In this document: in pieces, positions 1-5,095 of the stretch
Layout of the letters: each line of letters starts with the position of its first letter
Position numbering within the stretch: position 1 is the stretch's first letter
Assembly (NCBI GenBank): GCA_017484235.1
Contig: JAFUTM010000200.1
Location: 1 to 13,553, forward strand
Source: Selenomonadaceae bacterium
GTDB lineage: Bacteria; Bacillota; Negativicutes; Selenomonadales; Selenomonadaceae
Reading direction: 5' to 3'
Length of the DNA stretch: 13,553 nucleotides
The notes under the pieces: model-generated
The model's input: only the letters and a program-made list of their open reading frames with translations
Told to the model about the DNA's origin: nothing
Databases searched by the model: none
Program-made: the position numbers and the translations under genes

Positions 1-26
1 ACCGTAACTTTGACTAAGTTCTTCAT
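1..26 (-). CDS. Small hydrophobic toxin-like peptide, copy 1 (cut by window edge)
   Basis: Only the first eight complete codons are inside the window (MKNLVKVT). They differ from copy 3 by one conservative change (Val for Ile at residue 7). The ATG at 26 follows a GGGGTGA ribosome binding site at 33-39. An in-frame ATG two codons upstream sits closer to that site, so the start at 26 is preferred. Its promoter is at 88-116. The rest of the peptide and its antisense partner should lie just left of the window. By analogy with copies 2 and 3 it should encode a membrane-spanning peptide of about 26 residues; that is inference. Confidence 0.7.
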
Positions 27-35
27 ATGCATTCA

Positions 36-49
36 CCCCAAATCTGGGG
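36..49 (-). promoter_or_regulatory. SD-sequestering hairpin, copy 1
   Basis: In the minus-strand mRNA, CCCCA, a four-base loop and TGGGG form a 5-bp stem whose 3' arm is the ribosome binding site of the peptide. The position and the 5+4+5 geometry match copies 2 and 3 although the sequence differs, so pairing is conserved by compensatory change. Confidence 0.75.
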
Positions 50-87
50 CTAAGTATCGACCGCCTGCCATTGCTGGTGTCTCATAT

Positions 88-116
88 AATTTATCATAAT
101 CTTTTCACATTGTCAA
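88..116 (-). promoter_or_regulatory. Toxin promoter, copy 1
   Basis: TTGACA (116-111), a 17-bp spacer and TAAATT (93-88) read on the minus strand. The predicted transcript start is near 81. The promoter is divergent from the plus-strand antisense promoter whose -35 begins at 128. Confidence 0.8.
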
Positions 117-127
117 TTAATTTTCGG

Positions 128-155
128 TTGACAAATTTTGTGTAAATGTTATACT
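128..155 (+). promoter_or_regulatory. Antisense RNA promoter, unit 1
   Basis: TTGACA (128-133), a 16-bp spacer and TATACT (150-155) form a near-consensus sigma-A promoter. The same block recurs at 458-485. No reading frame with a ribosome binding site follows it, so it points to a non-coding RNA starting near 162. Confidence 0.85.
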
Positions 156-159
156 ATAA

Positions 160-190
160 ATAACAAAATGCCCTGCGCTAACAGAGCATT
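160..190 (-). terminator. Terminator of toxin mRNA, copy 2
   Basis: On the minus strand AATGCTCTG and CAGGGCATT form a 9-bp stem with one G-U pair and a 6-base loop, followed by TTGTTATTT. On the plus strand the G-U pair becomes an A-C mismatch, so the hairpin is built for minus-strand transcripts. It marks the end of the copy 2 peptide mRNA at about 160. Confidence 0.75.
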
Positions 191-298
191 TCGGATGCCG
201 CGTCAAGCGGTTCAGCCTCGTAGAAATTTACTCGATTGTGTCAAATAAGGACACTAAGATGTTTTGAGTCGTCTAGTATGGGAGACTAGGCGGCTTTT
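162..298 (+). ncRNA. Predicted antisense RNA (antitoxin), unit 1
   Basis: The boundaries come from the promoter at 128-155 and the terminator at 267-298, giving about 137 nt. It lies wholly within the complementary transcript of peptide copy 2 (about 412 down to 160), pairing with its 3' untranslated region and last few codons, including the Ala-Ala codons and stop. Convergent 3' overlap of this sort is the arrangement of RatA with txpA and SR4 with bsrG in Bacillus, where the antisense RNA promotes decay of the toxin mRNA. Function here is inferred from layout alone. Confidence 0.7.
267..298 (+). terminator. Terminator of antisense RNA, unit 1
   Basis: GTCGTCTAG (268-276) pairs with CTAGGCGGC (286-294) through nine pairs, two of them G-U, then TTTT. 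On the other strand the two G-U pairs become A-C mismatches, so the signal is plus-strand specific. Its 3' arm doubles as the complement of the last codons of peptide copy 2. Confidence 0.75.
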
Positions 299-357
299 CC
301 AGTTAAGAGCATCAAAATGATGATAATTGTAATGATCATCACGAAAAATTTGCTCAT
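286..357 (-). CDS. Small hydrophobic toxin-like peptide, copy 2 (23 aa)
   Basis: ATG at 357 to TAG at 286-288 encodes 23 residues: a short MSKFF start, a run of Ile, Leu, Met and Val with a single Thr that could span a membrane, then TGKAA. A GAGGTGA site (363-369) precedes the start. The transcript starts near 412 (promoter 419-447) and ends near 160, leaving a long 3' untranslated region covered by the antisense RNA 162-298. The composition resembles Ibs/Fst/TxpA-type membrane toxins, but I do not recognise the family. An in-frame ATG at 409-407 would give a 41-residue form; it has no ribosome binding site and would be almost leaderless, so I prefer 357. Confidence 0.75.
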   Translation of the reverse strand: MSKFFVMIITIIIILMLLTGKAA

Positions 358-365
358 GGCGTTCA

Positions 366-379
366 CCTCGATTCCGAGG
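366..379 (-). promoter_or_regulatory. SD-sequestering hairpin, copy 2
   Basis: In the mRNA CCTCG, a GAAT loop and CGAGG form a 5-bp stem that holds the GAGG of the ribosome binding site. The closing pairs differ from those in copies 1 and 3 yet remain paired. Confidence 0.75.
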
Positions 380-418
380 CTACTAATTAAACCGCCTGCG
401 CTTTGCAGCATCCACTGT

Positions 419-447
419 AATTTATCACACTTTTTTCAGATTGTCAA
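419..447 (-). promoter_or_regulatory. Toxin promoter, copy 2
   Basis: TTGACA (447-442), a 17-bp spacer and TAAATT (424-419) on the minus strand. The spacer is identical to that of copy 3. It lies back to back with the plus-strand promoter at 458-485, leaving 10 bp between the two -35 boxes. Confidence 0.8.
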
Positions 448-457
448 TAATTTGCGG

Positions 458-485
458 TTGACAAATTTTGTGTAGATGTTATACT
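458..485 (+). promoter_or_regulatory. Antisense RNA promoter, unit 2
   Basis: TTGACA (458-463), 16 bp, TATACT (480-485). It differs from the unit 1 promoter by a single base in the spacer. Confidence 0.85.
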
Positions 486-487
486 AT

Positions 488-522
488 AAATAAATAAGGA
501 CGCCTTGCATAAACAAAGCGTC
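488..522 (-). terminator. Terminator of toxin mRNA, copy 3
   Basis: On the minus strand GACGCTTTG pairs with CAAGGCGTC (nine pairs, one G-U, 6-base loop), followed by CTTATTTATTT. On the plus strand the G-U becomes a C-A mismatch. The stem sequence is unrelated to the equivalent terminator at 160-190, but its position and shape match. Confidence 0.75.
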
Positions 523-625
523 TCTGACACCGACAGTGGTCAGCCCCATTTTATATAGATGTCCTTGATTATTAGTAATTCGAGTTTAGTAGTCGCCTGG
601 AGTGGAGTTTAGGCGGCTACTTTTG
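492..625 (+). ncRNA. Predicted antisense RNA (antitoxin), unit 2
   Basis: It runs from the promoter at 458-485 to the terminator at 589-624, about 134 nt, and lies inside the antiparallel transcript of peptide copy 3 (about 742 down to 488). Its body between the conserved ends shares little obvious sequence with the unit 1 RNA. If both are antitoxins, each would be expected to recognise mainly its own partner. No coding potential is apparent. Confidence 0.7.
589..624 (+). terminator. Terminator of antisense RNA, unit 2
   Basis: GTAGTCGCCT (589-598) pairs with AGGCGGCTAC (611-620) over ten pairs including one G-U, with a 12-base loop, then TTTT. The 3' arm overlaps the last codons of peptide copy 3. 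Confidence 0.8.
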
Positions 626-689
626 ATGTAAGAACTAATACTGCAATGATGGTAATGATAACCACCGTAATTTTGACTAAGTTCTTCAT
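609..689 (-). CDS. Small hydrophobic toxin-like peptide, copy 3 (26 aa)
   Basis: ATG at 689 to TAA at 609-611 encodes 26 residues: a basic start (MKNLVK), about 15 residues of Ile, Val, Leu, Thr and Ala that could form one membrane helix, and the tail TSKVAA. The ribosome binding site GAGGTGA (694-700) sits 4-5 bases upstream. Copy 2 shares the basic start, hydrophobic middle, Thr-X-Lys and Ala-Ala end but little identical sequence, so the protein plan has been kept while the sequence changed. The transcript is predicted from about 742 (promoter 749-777) to about 488. A toxin role is inferred from size, composition and the antisense RNA, not from family recognition. Confidence 0.8.
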   Translation of the reverse strand: MKNLVKITVVIITIIAVLVLTSKVAA

Positions 690-696
690 ACAATCA

Positions 697-710
697 CCTC
701 ATCTCTGAGG
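697..710 (-). promoter_or_regulatory. SD-sequestering hairpin, copy 3
   Basis: In the mRNA CCTCA, a GAGA loop and TGAGG form a 5-bp stem containing the GAGG of the ribosome binding site. The GAGA loop is of the stable GNRA type. Confidence 0.75.
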
Positions 711-748
711 CTAAGTATCGACCGCCTGCCATTGCTGGTGCTTCACAT

Positions 749-777
749 AATTTATCACACTTTTTTCAGATTGTCAA
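749..777 (-). promoter_or_regulatory. Toxin promoter, copy 3
   Basis: TTGACA (777-772), 17 bp, TAAATT (754-749) on the minus strand. It is divergent from the decarboxylase gene, whose start at 836 lies 59 bp away. Confidence 0.8.
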
Positions 778-835
778 TTATATCATTTTGTATTTATTGG
801 GAATAATTAAGACTTTGATTACACGAGGTGATAAC

Positions 836-2278
836 TTGGATAAACAATCCTCACCAATCTTTCAAGCAATGCAACAATACTCAGCAGATGGCGCATTGGC
901 ATTTCACACGCCTGGACATAAGCAAGGGCTTGGCGCATATTCACTGCTTAAAGATTTAATAACAACTGAAGGGCTACGCTGCGAAGTCTCATTAATGGAA
1001 GAACTCGACGACCTGCACACACCACAAACCTGCATTAAAGAAGCCCAATCATTAGCGGCTGAACTTTGGCACTCAGACGAAGTTTTTTTTATGATTAACG
1101 GAACGACCAGCGCGGTACAGGCAATGATAATGTCCTCTCTTGAACCGAATGATTTAGTATTAGTTCCGCGCAATGCCCATCGATGTGTGATGAGCGGACT
1201 GATATTATCCGGCGCACGACCAGTTTATTTGTCACCTGCATTTGACTCAGAGTTTGAGATTACATTAAACTTAACCGTTGAGAGTGTTGAAGAAGCAATT
1301 GAACAATATCCACAAGCTAAGGCACTTATCATTGTATCACCGAATTATTATGGCGTGGCGGCAGACTTGACAAAAATTGCAGATTTACTCCACGAGCACG
1401 GAATGTTATTACTAGTTGACGAGGCTCACGGTGCGCATCTGCATTTTAGTAACAGACTGCCAGTCTCAGCAATAGACGCCGGTGCAGATATGTCCGCGCA
1501 GAGTACACATAAACTGCTCGGCTCATTGACACAGACCTCTATGTTAATGGTTAAATCAAAATTAATTGATGTTGAGCGCGTCAGACGGACAGTGAGCTTG
1601 CTGCAATCGACCAGCCCAAATTATCTGCTGTTGGCGTCACTGGACATTGCGCGTCTGCAAATGCAGCAGAACGGAACTGAATTGATTGAACGTGCAATAA
1701 ACTTATCACAAAATTTGAGGCAAGCAATCCAAAATATAGATGGACTTAAAACCTTTGACAGCGTTAATGGATTTAACCTGGACTTAACTAAGGTATCCGT
1801 CAACGTTAATGAGCTTGGACTTACCGGCGCCGAAGCTGAAAAAATTCTTCGACATAAATATAAAATTCAATGCGAGCTGTCCGACCTGAATAATTTATTA
1901 TTTTTAGTCACTTATGCCGATACCGATACTGAGATTGATAAATTAATATCCGCATTAAAAAAACTGACCTCACATAAAACATCAAATTACATAAAAAAAA
2001 TAAATAATTCCTCATTCCTAATTCATAATTCTTCATTAAAATTAACTCCGCGTGAGGCGTTCTATGCAAAGACCTCAACAGTTAAATTAGATGATTCTAT
2101 CAATGAAATCTGCGCAGAAGAAGTGACCTTTTATCCGCCAGGCGTTCCTATTCTATATCCAGGTGAAGTTATAACTGAAGAAATTGTAAACTATATCAAA
2201 ACAAATAAAAAAATCAACAGTCACCTAATTGGTGCTGCCGATACTTCATTAAACACTATTAAAATCATCAGAAATTAG
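836..2278 (+). CDS. PLP-dependent Orn/Lys/Arg decarboxylase family protein
   Basis: This is a cytosolic fold-type I decarboxylase of the short (about 480 aa) SpeA/YaaO class, which makes a polyamine or diamine from arginine, lysine or ornithine. Visible motifs are HTPGHKQG near residue 24, DEAHGAH near 195, the STHK pyridoxal-phosphate lysine near 226, and the C-terminal YPPGVPILYPGE. The substrate cannot be told from sequence alone. I place the start at the TTG at 836 because GAGGTG (825-830) precedes it and the family begins about here; an upstream in-frame TTG at 788 lacks a site. An odd linker near residues 389-401 (NNSSFLIHNSSLK) is encoded by heptamer repeats at 2006-2040. No clear own promoter is seen. 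The stop overlaps the stop of the convergent downstream gene by four bases. Confidence 0.9.
   Translation: MDKQSSPIFQAMQQYSADGALAFHTPGHKQGLGAYSLLKDLITTEGLRCEVSLMEELDDLHTPQTCIKEAQSLAAELWHSDEVFFMINGTTSAVQAMIMSSLEPNDLVLVPRNAHRCVMSGLILSGARPVYLSPAFDSEFEITLNLTVESVEEAIEQYPQAKALIIVSPNYYGVAADLTKIADLLHEHGMLLLVDEAHGAHLHFSNRLPVSAIDAGADMSAQSTHKLLGSLTQTSMLMVKSKLIDVERVRRTVSLLQSTSPNYLLLASLDIARLQMQQNGTELIERAINLSQNLRQAIQNIDGLKTFDSVNGFNLDLTKVSVNVNELGLTGAEAEKILRHKYKIQCELSDLNNLLFLVTYADTDTEIDKLISALKKLTSHKTSNYIKKINNSSFLIHNSSLKLTPREAFYAKTSTVKLDDSINEICAEEVTFYPPGVPILYPGEVITEEIVNYIKTNKKINSHLIGAADTSLNTIKIIRN
2006..2040 (+). repeat. Heptamer tandem repeat inside the decarboxylase gene
   Basis: Five consecutive 7-base units are visible: AATTCCT, CATTCCT, AATTCAT, AATTCTT and CATTAAA, consensus (A/C)ATTC(C/A/T)T. 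They encode a low-complexity stretch in the linker between the PLP domain and the C-terminal domain. Confidence 0.7.
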
Positions 2279-3075
2279 ACCTGCGTTTTAACCGCATTTT
2301 TATAATAATTTATGTTGGCTTCCATATCTTCAGCGTCAAATGATAACTCTACGCTGAGACCGTGACCAATCTCCGCCGGAACTCTGAAATATCTATAATT
2401 AGTTGCCGCCATCGTCACCTTACGTTTAACTATGTGCTTTCCGGCTAATTTTAACATTGACTCAGGATAAGTTGCGACCAACTCCTTCATTTTTTGTATG
2501 TATCTGTCTGTATTAGTCATCTTTACTATGGAAGTGCTTTTCATAAATGAGGGCACTTCTAACTCAAATGTCTGAGGTTTAGGTTGATTAATTGTTTTAA
2601 CTAAATCTGGAGGCGTCGATTTAAATGTTGGAAGTTGGACTGATTCTGTTGAGGTCGTGCTATCTATCGATTCAACAAGTAATGACGGAGGCTCAATTTT
2701 ATTCGGATTAGCAGGCTGTGATTTTAGTTCGCGTCGAATTTCAATGCTCATTCTGATATTTAATACACCTGCCCGCTTAAATATCTGACGCAGTGCCTTA
2801 ACCATTTGCACTGGTGTTCGATCCGTTTCCAAATATATTATCGTTGCAATCCGTGCCGGTTTTTTCATATTTATTGTCGTCGTTCGTATATATAATTCGC
2901 GTCGGTCATCTTTGCTTATCAGTGCGTTTATCGTTTCTGGATATTCAATGTAAAGCGTTTTAACCGCCGCCACGTATAATTCTGCCCAGCTTGTTACTTC
3001 GTATCTGCCATAATATATCAACGCCAGAGGCTCATCTTCGTTTGTTATGCCGTCTCTTTCAATGTTCACTTCCAC
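2275..3075 (-). CDS. Hypothetical protein with two similar halves
   Basis: I do not recognise this 266-residue protein with confidence. There is no signal peptide or membrane segment. Two modules flank a linker rich in Ser, Thr and Pro (about residues 115-185). Both contain a helix ending in YPE(T/S) plus a hydrophobic patch, then a basic strand region, then a strand and an acidic-to-basic helix (YLETDRTPVQMVKAL in the first, ELSFDAEDMEANINYY in the second). The pattern SW..LY...V..LY..YPE recalls small C-terminal modules on some Firmicute proteins of unknown role; that is memory, not a match. The start is GTG at 3075 because GGAGGTGA (3085-3092) lies 8 bases upstream; a TTG at 3093 would run through that site. 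It follows pyrD by 46 bp and may be co-transcribed. Confidence 0.65.
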   Translation of the reverse strand: MEVNIERDGITNEDEPLALIYYGRYEVTSWAELYVAAVKTLYIEYPETINALISKDDRRELYIRTTTINMKKPARIATIIYLETDRTPVQMVKALRQIFKRAGVLNIRMSIEIRRELKSQPANPNKIEPPSLLVESIDSTTSTESVQLPTFKSTPPDLVKTINQPKPQTFELEVPSFMKSTSIVKMTNTDRYIQKMKELVATYPESMLKLAGKHIVKRKVTMAATNYRYFRVPAEIGHGLSVELSFDAEDMEANINYYKNAVKTQV

Positions 3076-3121
3076 ATTAAATCTCACCTCCAAACTTTTA
3101 GTTTTTGTTGATAGAATTAAA

Positions 3122-4036
3122 TTACATAACTTTTAACTGACCAACGAGTTCAGAAATGTTATTTAAATTGCGGCTATGAAGATAAGCTTCCAGACCGTCG
3201 GCGATCTTCATCGTCACTGCCGGATCAGTAAAGTTTGCCGTACCAACTGCCACTGCCGACGCACCGGCGAGGAAGAACTCAACGGCGTCCTGCCAGCTTC
3301 TTATTCCGCCCATACCAATGACCGGCACTTTGACATTTTTTGCGACTTCATAGACCATTCTGAGAGCAACTGGCTTAACCGCGCCGCCAGACAGACCACC
3401 AGTAACATTGCCAAGCGTCGGACGCCACGTATTTATATTTATTTCCATACCGATAAGAGTATTTATTAAAGAGATTATATCTGCGCCAGCGCCTTCAACG
3501 GCACGTGCCATTTTGACAATATCAGTGACATTTGGCGAAAGTTTAACTATGACCGGCTTGCTGGTCGATTTTTTTGCAATTTCAGTGACGGCTGCCGCTG
3601 CCTTTGGATCGGTGCCGAAAATGATTCCGCCGTCCTTGACATTTGGACACGATATGTTGAGCTCAATCGCCGCAACTCCGTCAACGTCCAATATTTTGGC
3701 AAGCTCGCCGTAATCGTCAACGGAACTGCCGGAAACATTTACAATCACATTCATATTATATTTTGAAATGCGCGGCAAAGTTTCATTAATAAAAACCTCA
3801 ACGCCAGGATTTTCAAGTCCGATACAGTTAAGCATACCGGACGGCGTCTCCGTAATTCTGACGCCTTCGTTGCCGCGACGCGGCTTAAGAGTAGTGCCCT
3901 TAACCATTACGCCGCCAAGTTTTTGTAAATCGACAAATTCGGCAAACTCTTCACCAAAACCGAACGTGCCGGACGCCGCTAAAATTGGCGTCTGCATCTT
4001 TATTCCACATATTTCTGTTGATAATACATTTTTCAC
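3122..4036 (-). CDS. pyrD: Dihydroorotate dehydrogenase B, catalytic subunit
   Basis: PyrD of class 1B oxidises dihydroorotate to orotate on FMN in pyrimidine synthesis and passes electrons to NAD through PyrK. The 304-residue TIM barrel has KGTTLKPRRGN (FMN site), NVSGSS, ELNISCPN with the class 1 catalytic Cys near residue 130, VKLSPN, LGNVTGGLSGGAVKP, and IGMGGI plus AVAVGTANF near the C-terminal phosphate site. The start is GTG at 4036, five bases after AGGTGA; an in-frame GTG at 4045 is part of that site. The ribosome binding site overlaps the stop of the HNH gene, which suggests coupling. Its partner pyrK lies 3.7 kb upstream in the same direction rather than directly adjacent, the main oddity of this locus. 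All key motifs are intact. Confidence 0.95.
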   Translation of the reverse strand: MKNVLSTEICGIKMQTPILAASGTFGFGEEFAEFVDLQKLGGVMVKGTTLKPRRGNEGVRITETPSGMLNCIGLENPGVEVFINETLPRISKYNMNVIVNVSGSSVDDYGELAKILDVDGVAAIELNISCPNVKDGGIIFGTDPKAAAAVTEIAKKSTSKPVIVKLSPNVTDIVKMARAVEGAGADIISLINTLIGMEININTWRPTLGNVTGGLSGGAVKPVALRMVYEVAKNVKVPVIGMGGIRSWQDAVEFFLAGASAVAVGTANFTDPAVTMKIADGLEAYLHSRNLNNISELVGQLKVM

Positions 4037-4041
4037 AAAAA

Positions 4042-4740
4042 TCACCTGTCCGATTTTTTTAAATTACAGTTTTTACAGAGAAGCTGGCAATTTTCAGGAA
4101 TGGTCTTGCCGCCTTTGCTCCACGCCGTTATGTGATCCGCCTCAAGTTCGGATAGTTTAAATTCTTTTCCGCAGCCCACGCATTTGCCATTTTGTTTAGC
4201 ATAAACATTTTTACGAGTCCGCTCATCGAATTTACGAATATTTAAATACTTTTCTTCGCCGGATAAAATATATGTGTAAATACCCTTCTTGCTCGTCACG
4301 TCAAAATCCGCCATCAATTCGTCAACGCGAGCAGTAACACTTGCAATGTCAAGCGGATTGCTGCCGTATTTATTATAGAGAACGCCCCATTCAATGCCTT
4401 TCATCTCTTTATAATATTTAATAAAAATCTTTTCAATCCAATCAATGACATCTTGAAAATAATTTATTAGTTCGGCGGCATCATCATTATGATGATTTAA
4501 TGACATATACTCTTCAATCGTGCAGCCTTCGCGGTCGGTTATCCATTTGAGGGCAGTTTCCAAATAGTCTTGACGAATCGAGGAGCCGTTGAGATATTTT
4601 CCGGCAATTTTATAGGCAATACAATTCGTTCGTGAAAAATATTTTTTTGCGCTGCCGACAACGCCGTCTTCCTGATTATTAACGTAGCCTTCAAAAACAT
4701 CACGAACTGGAATTTTATGTAATTCTATTTTCATCTTCAT
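4042..4740 (-). CDS. HNH nuclease, apparent internal deletion derivative of a DUF262-HNH protein
   Basis: The C-terminal third is a clear zinc-supported HNH nuclease: CVGC at 187-190, ADH at 201-203, the ENC Asn at 217, and CKNC at 222-225. Residues 1-29 look like the opening of GmrSD-type DUF262 proteins (KIELHKIPVR, GVVG), and from residue 30 (AKKYFS) on it matches the part after the DUF262 core as I remember that family. The expected middle, about 150-170 residues with the PPYQR and DGQQR motifs, is missing. An in-frame deletion near 4650-4660 would explain this. Without the DUF262 core, nucleotide-dependent restriction is unlikely, though the HNH may still cut DNA. It overlaps the hepT frame by 26 bases. 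ATG at 4734 is an alternative start that better fits the usual MKIELH. Confidence 0.75.
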   Translation of the reverse strand: MKMKIELHKIPVRDVFEGYVNNQEDGVVGSAKKYFSRTNCIAYKIAGKYLNGSSIRQDYLETALKWITDREGCTIEEYMSLNHHNDDAAELINYFQDVIDWIEKIFIKYYKEMKGIEWGVLYNKYGSNPLDIASVTARVDELMADFDVTSKKGIYTYILSGEEKYLNIRKFDERTRKNVYAKQNGKCVGCGKEFKLSELEADHITAWSKGGKTIPENCQLLCKNCNLKKSDR

Positions 4741-5095
4741 TGTCCATTTCCAAAAGAATCTTTGTTAAATATTCTTTTAATTTAGGAATATCTTCCGTTA
4801 AATTTTTCCATACTCTATCAAAATCAATTTTTTCATATTCGTGAACAAAAATATTACGCATTGATTTTATTGCACGCCAAGGAATCTTCGAGTGCCGATT
4901 TTTAAACTCTTCTGATAATCTATTAGTTAATTCGCCGATTTGAACTATGCACATACCGCAAGATAATTGAAATGCCACATCTTTATTGAATACCTCAGCT
5001 GTTGAGCCAAATCTTCGTACTAAAAACGTGACTTGATCACAGTATTCGATGAGTTTCTGTACAACGATTTTATCTATGCGATTTTCATTCCGCAT
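4715..5095 (-). CDS. hepT: HepT-like HEPN ribonuclease toxin (DUF86)
   Basis: This is a 126-residue helical HEPN protein of the HepT/DUF86 family. The defining RX4HXY motif is present as RNIFVHEY, with Arg80, His85 and Tyr87. In characterised type VII systems such as Shewanella HepT-MntA, the RX4H pair forms the RNase site and the cognate nucleotidyltransferase AMPylates the tyrosine to silence it. Here the gene begins inside the end of the MntA-like frame (11-base overlap: its ATG precedes the TGA of that gene), so the pair is translationally coupled, antitoxin first. The toxin appears complete. Its own end overlaps the HNH start. The DNA is visibly richer in A+T than pyrD or metH, which is compatible with transfer. 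Confidence 0.9.
   Translation of the reverse strand: MRNENRIDKIVVQKLIEYCDQVTFLVRRFGSTAEVFNKDVAFQLSCGMCIVQIGELTNRLSEEFKNRHSKIPWRAIKSMRNIFVHEYEKIDFDRVWKNLTEDIPKLKEYLTKILLEMDNEDENRIT

Larger units (their letters stand above)
1..777. repeat. Tandem ~330-bp cassettes of a type I toxin-antitoxin-like locus
   Basis: Three copies are seen: the partial copy 1-116, then 117-447 and 448-777. The minus-strand -35 boxes lie at 111-116, 442-447 and 772-777, and the plus-strand -35 boxes at 128-133 and 458-463, giving a period of 330-331 bp. Promoter blocks are nearly identical in all copies. Copies 1 and 3 are almost identical through the leader and peptide start (1-110 against 664-771), while copy 2 has diverged in leader and peptide but keeps the architecture. 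The left edge is cut by the window, so more copies may lie upstream. The plus-strand promoter is absent to the right of 777, so the array ends there. Confidence 0.9.

Noticed and set aside
1..787. Direct repeats considered as a CRISPR array or IS remnant
   Set aside because: The repeat unit is ~330 bp with promoters, terminators and small frames inside; there are no short regular repeats with unique spacers, no terminal inverted repeats and no transposase.
788..835. Upstream TTG start (788) for the decarboxylase
   Set aside because: It has no ribosome binding site and lies 11 bp from the toxin -35 box; TTG at 836 follows GAGGTG and fits the family N-terminus.
3768..4160. A 130-codon plus-strand frame opposite pyrD and the HNH gene
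   Set aside because: It is antisense to conserved motifs of both genes and has no ribosome binding site.
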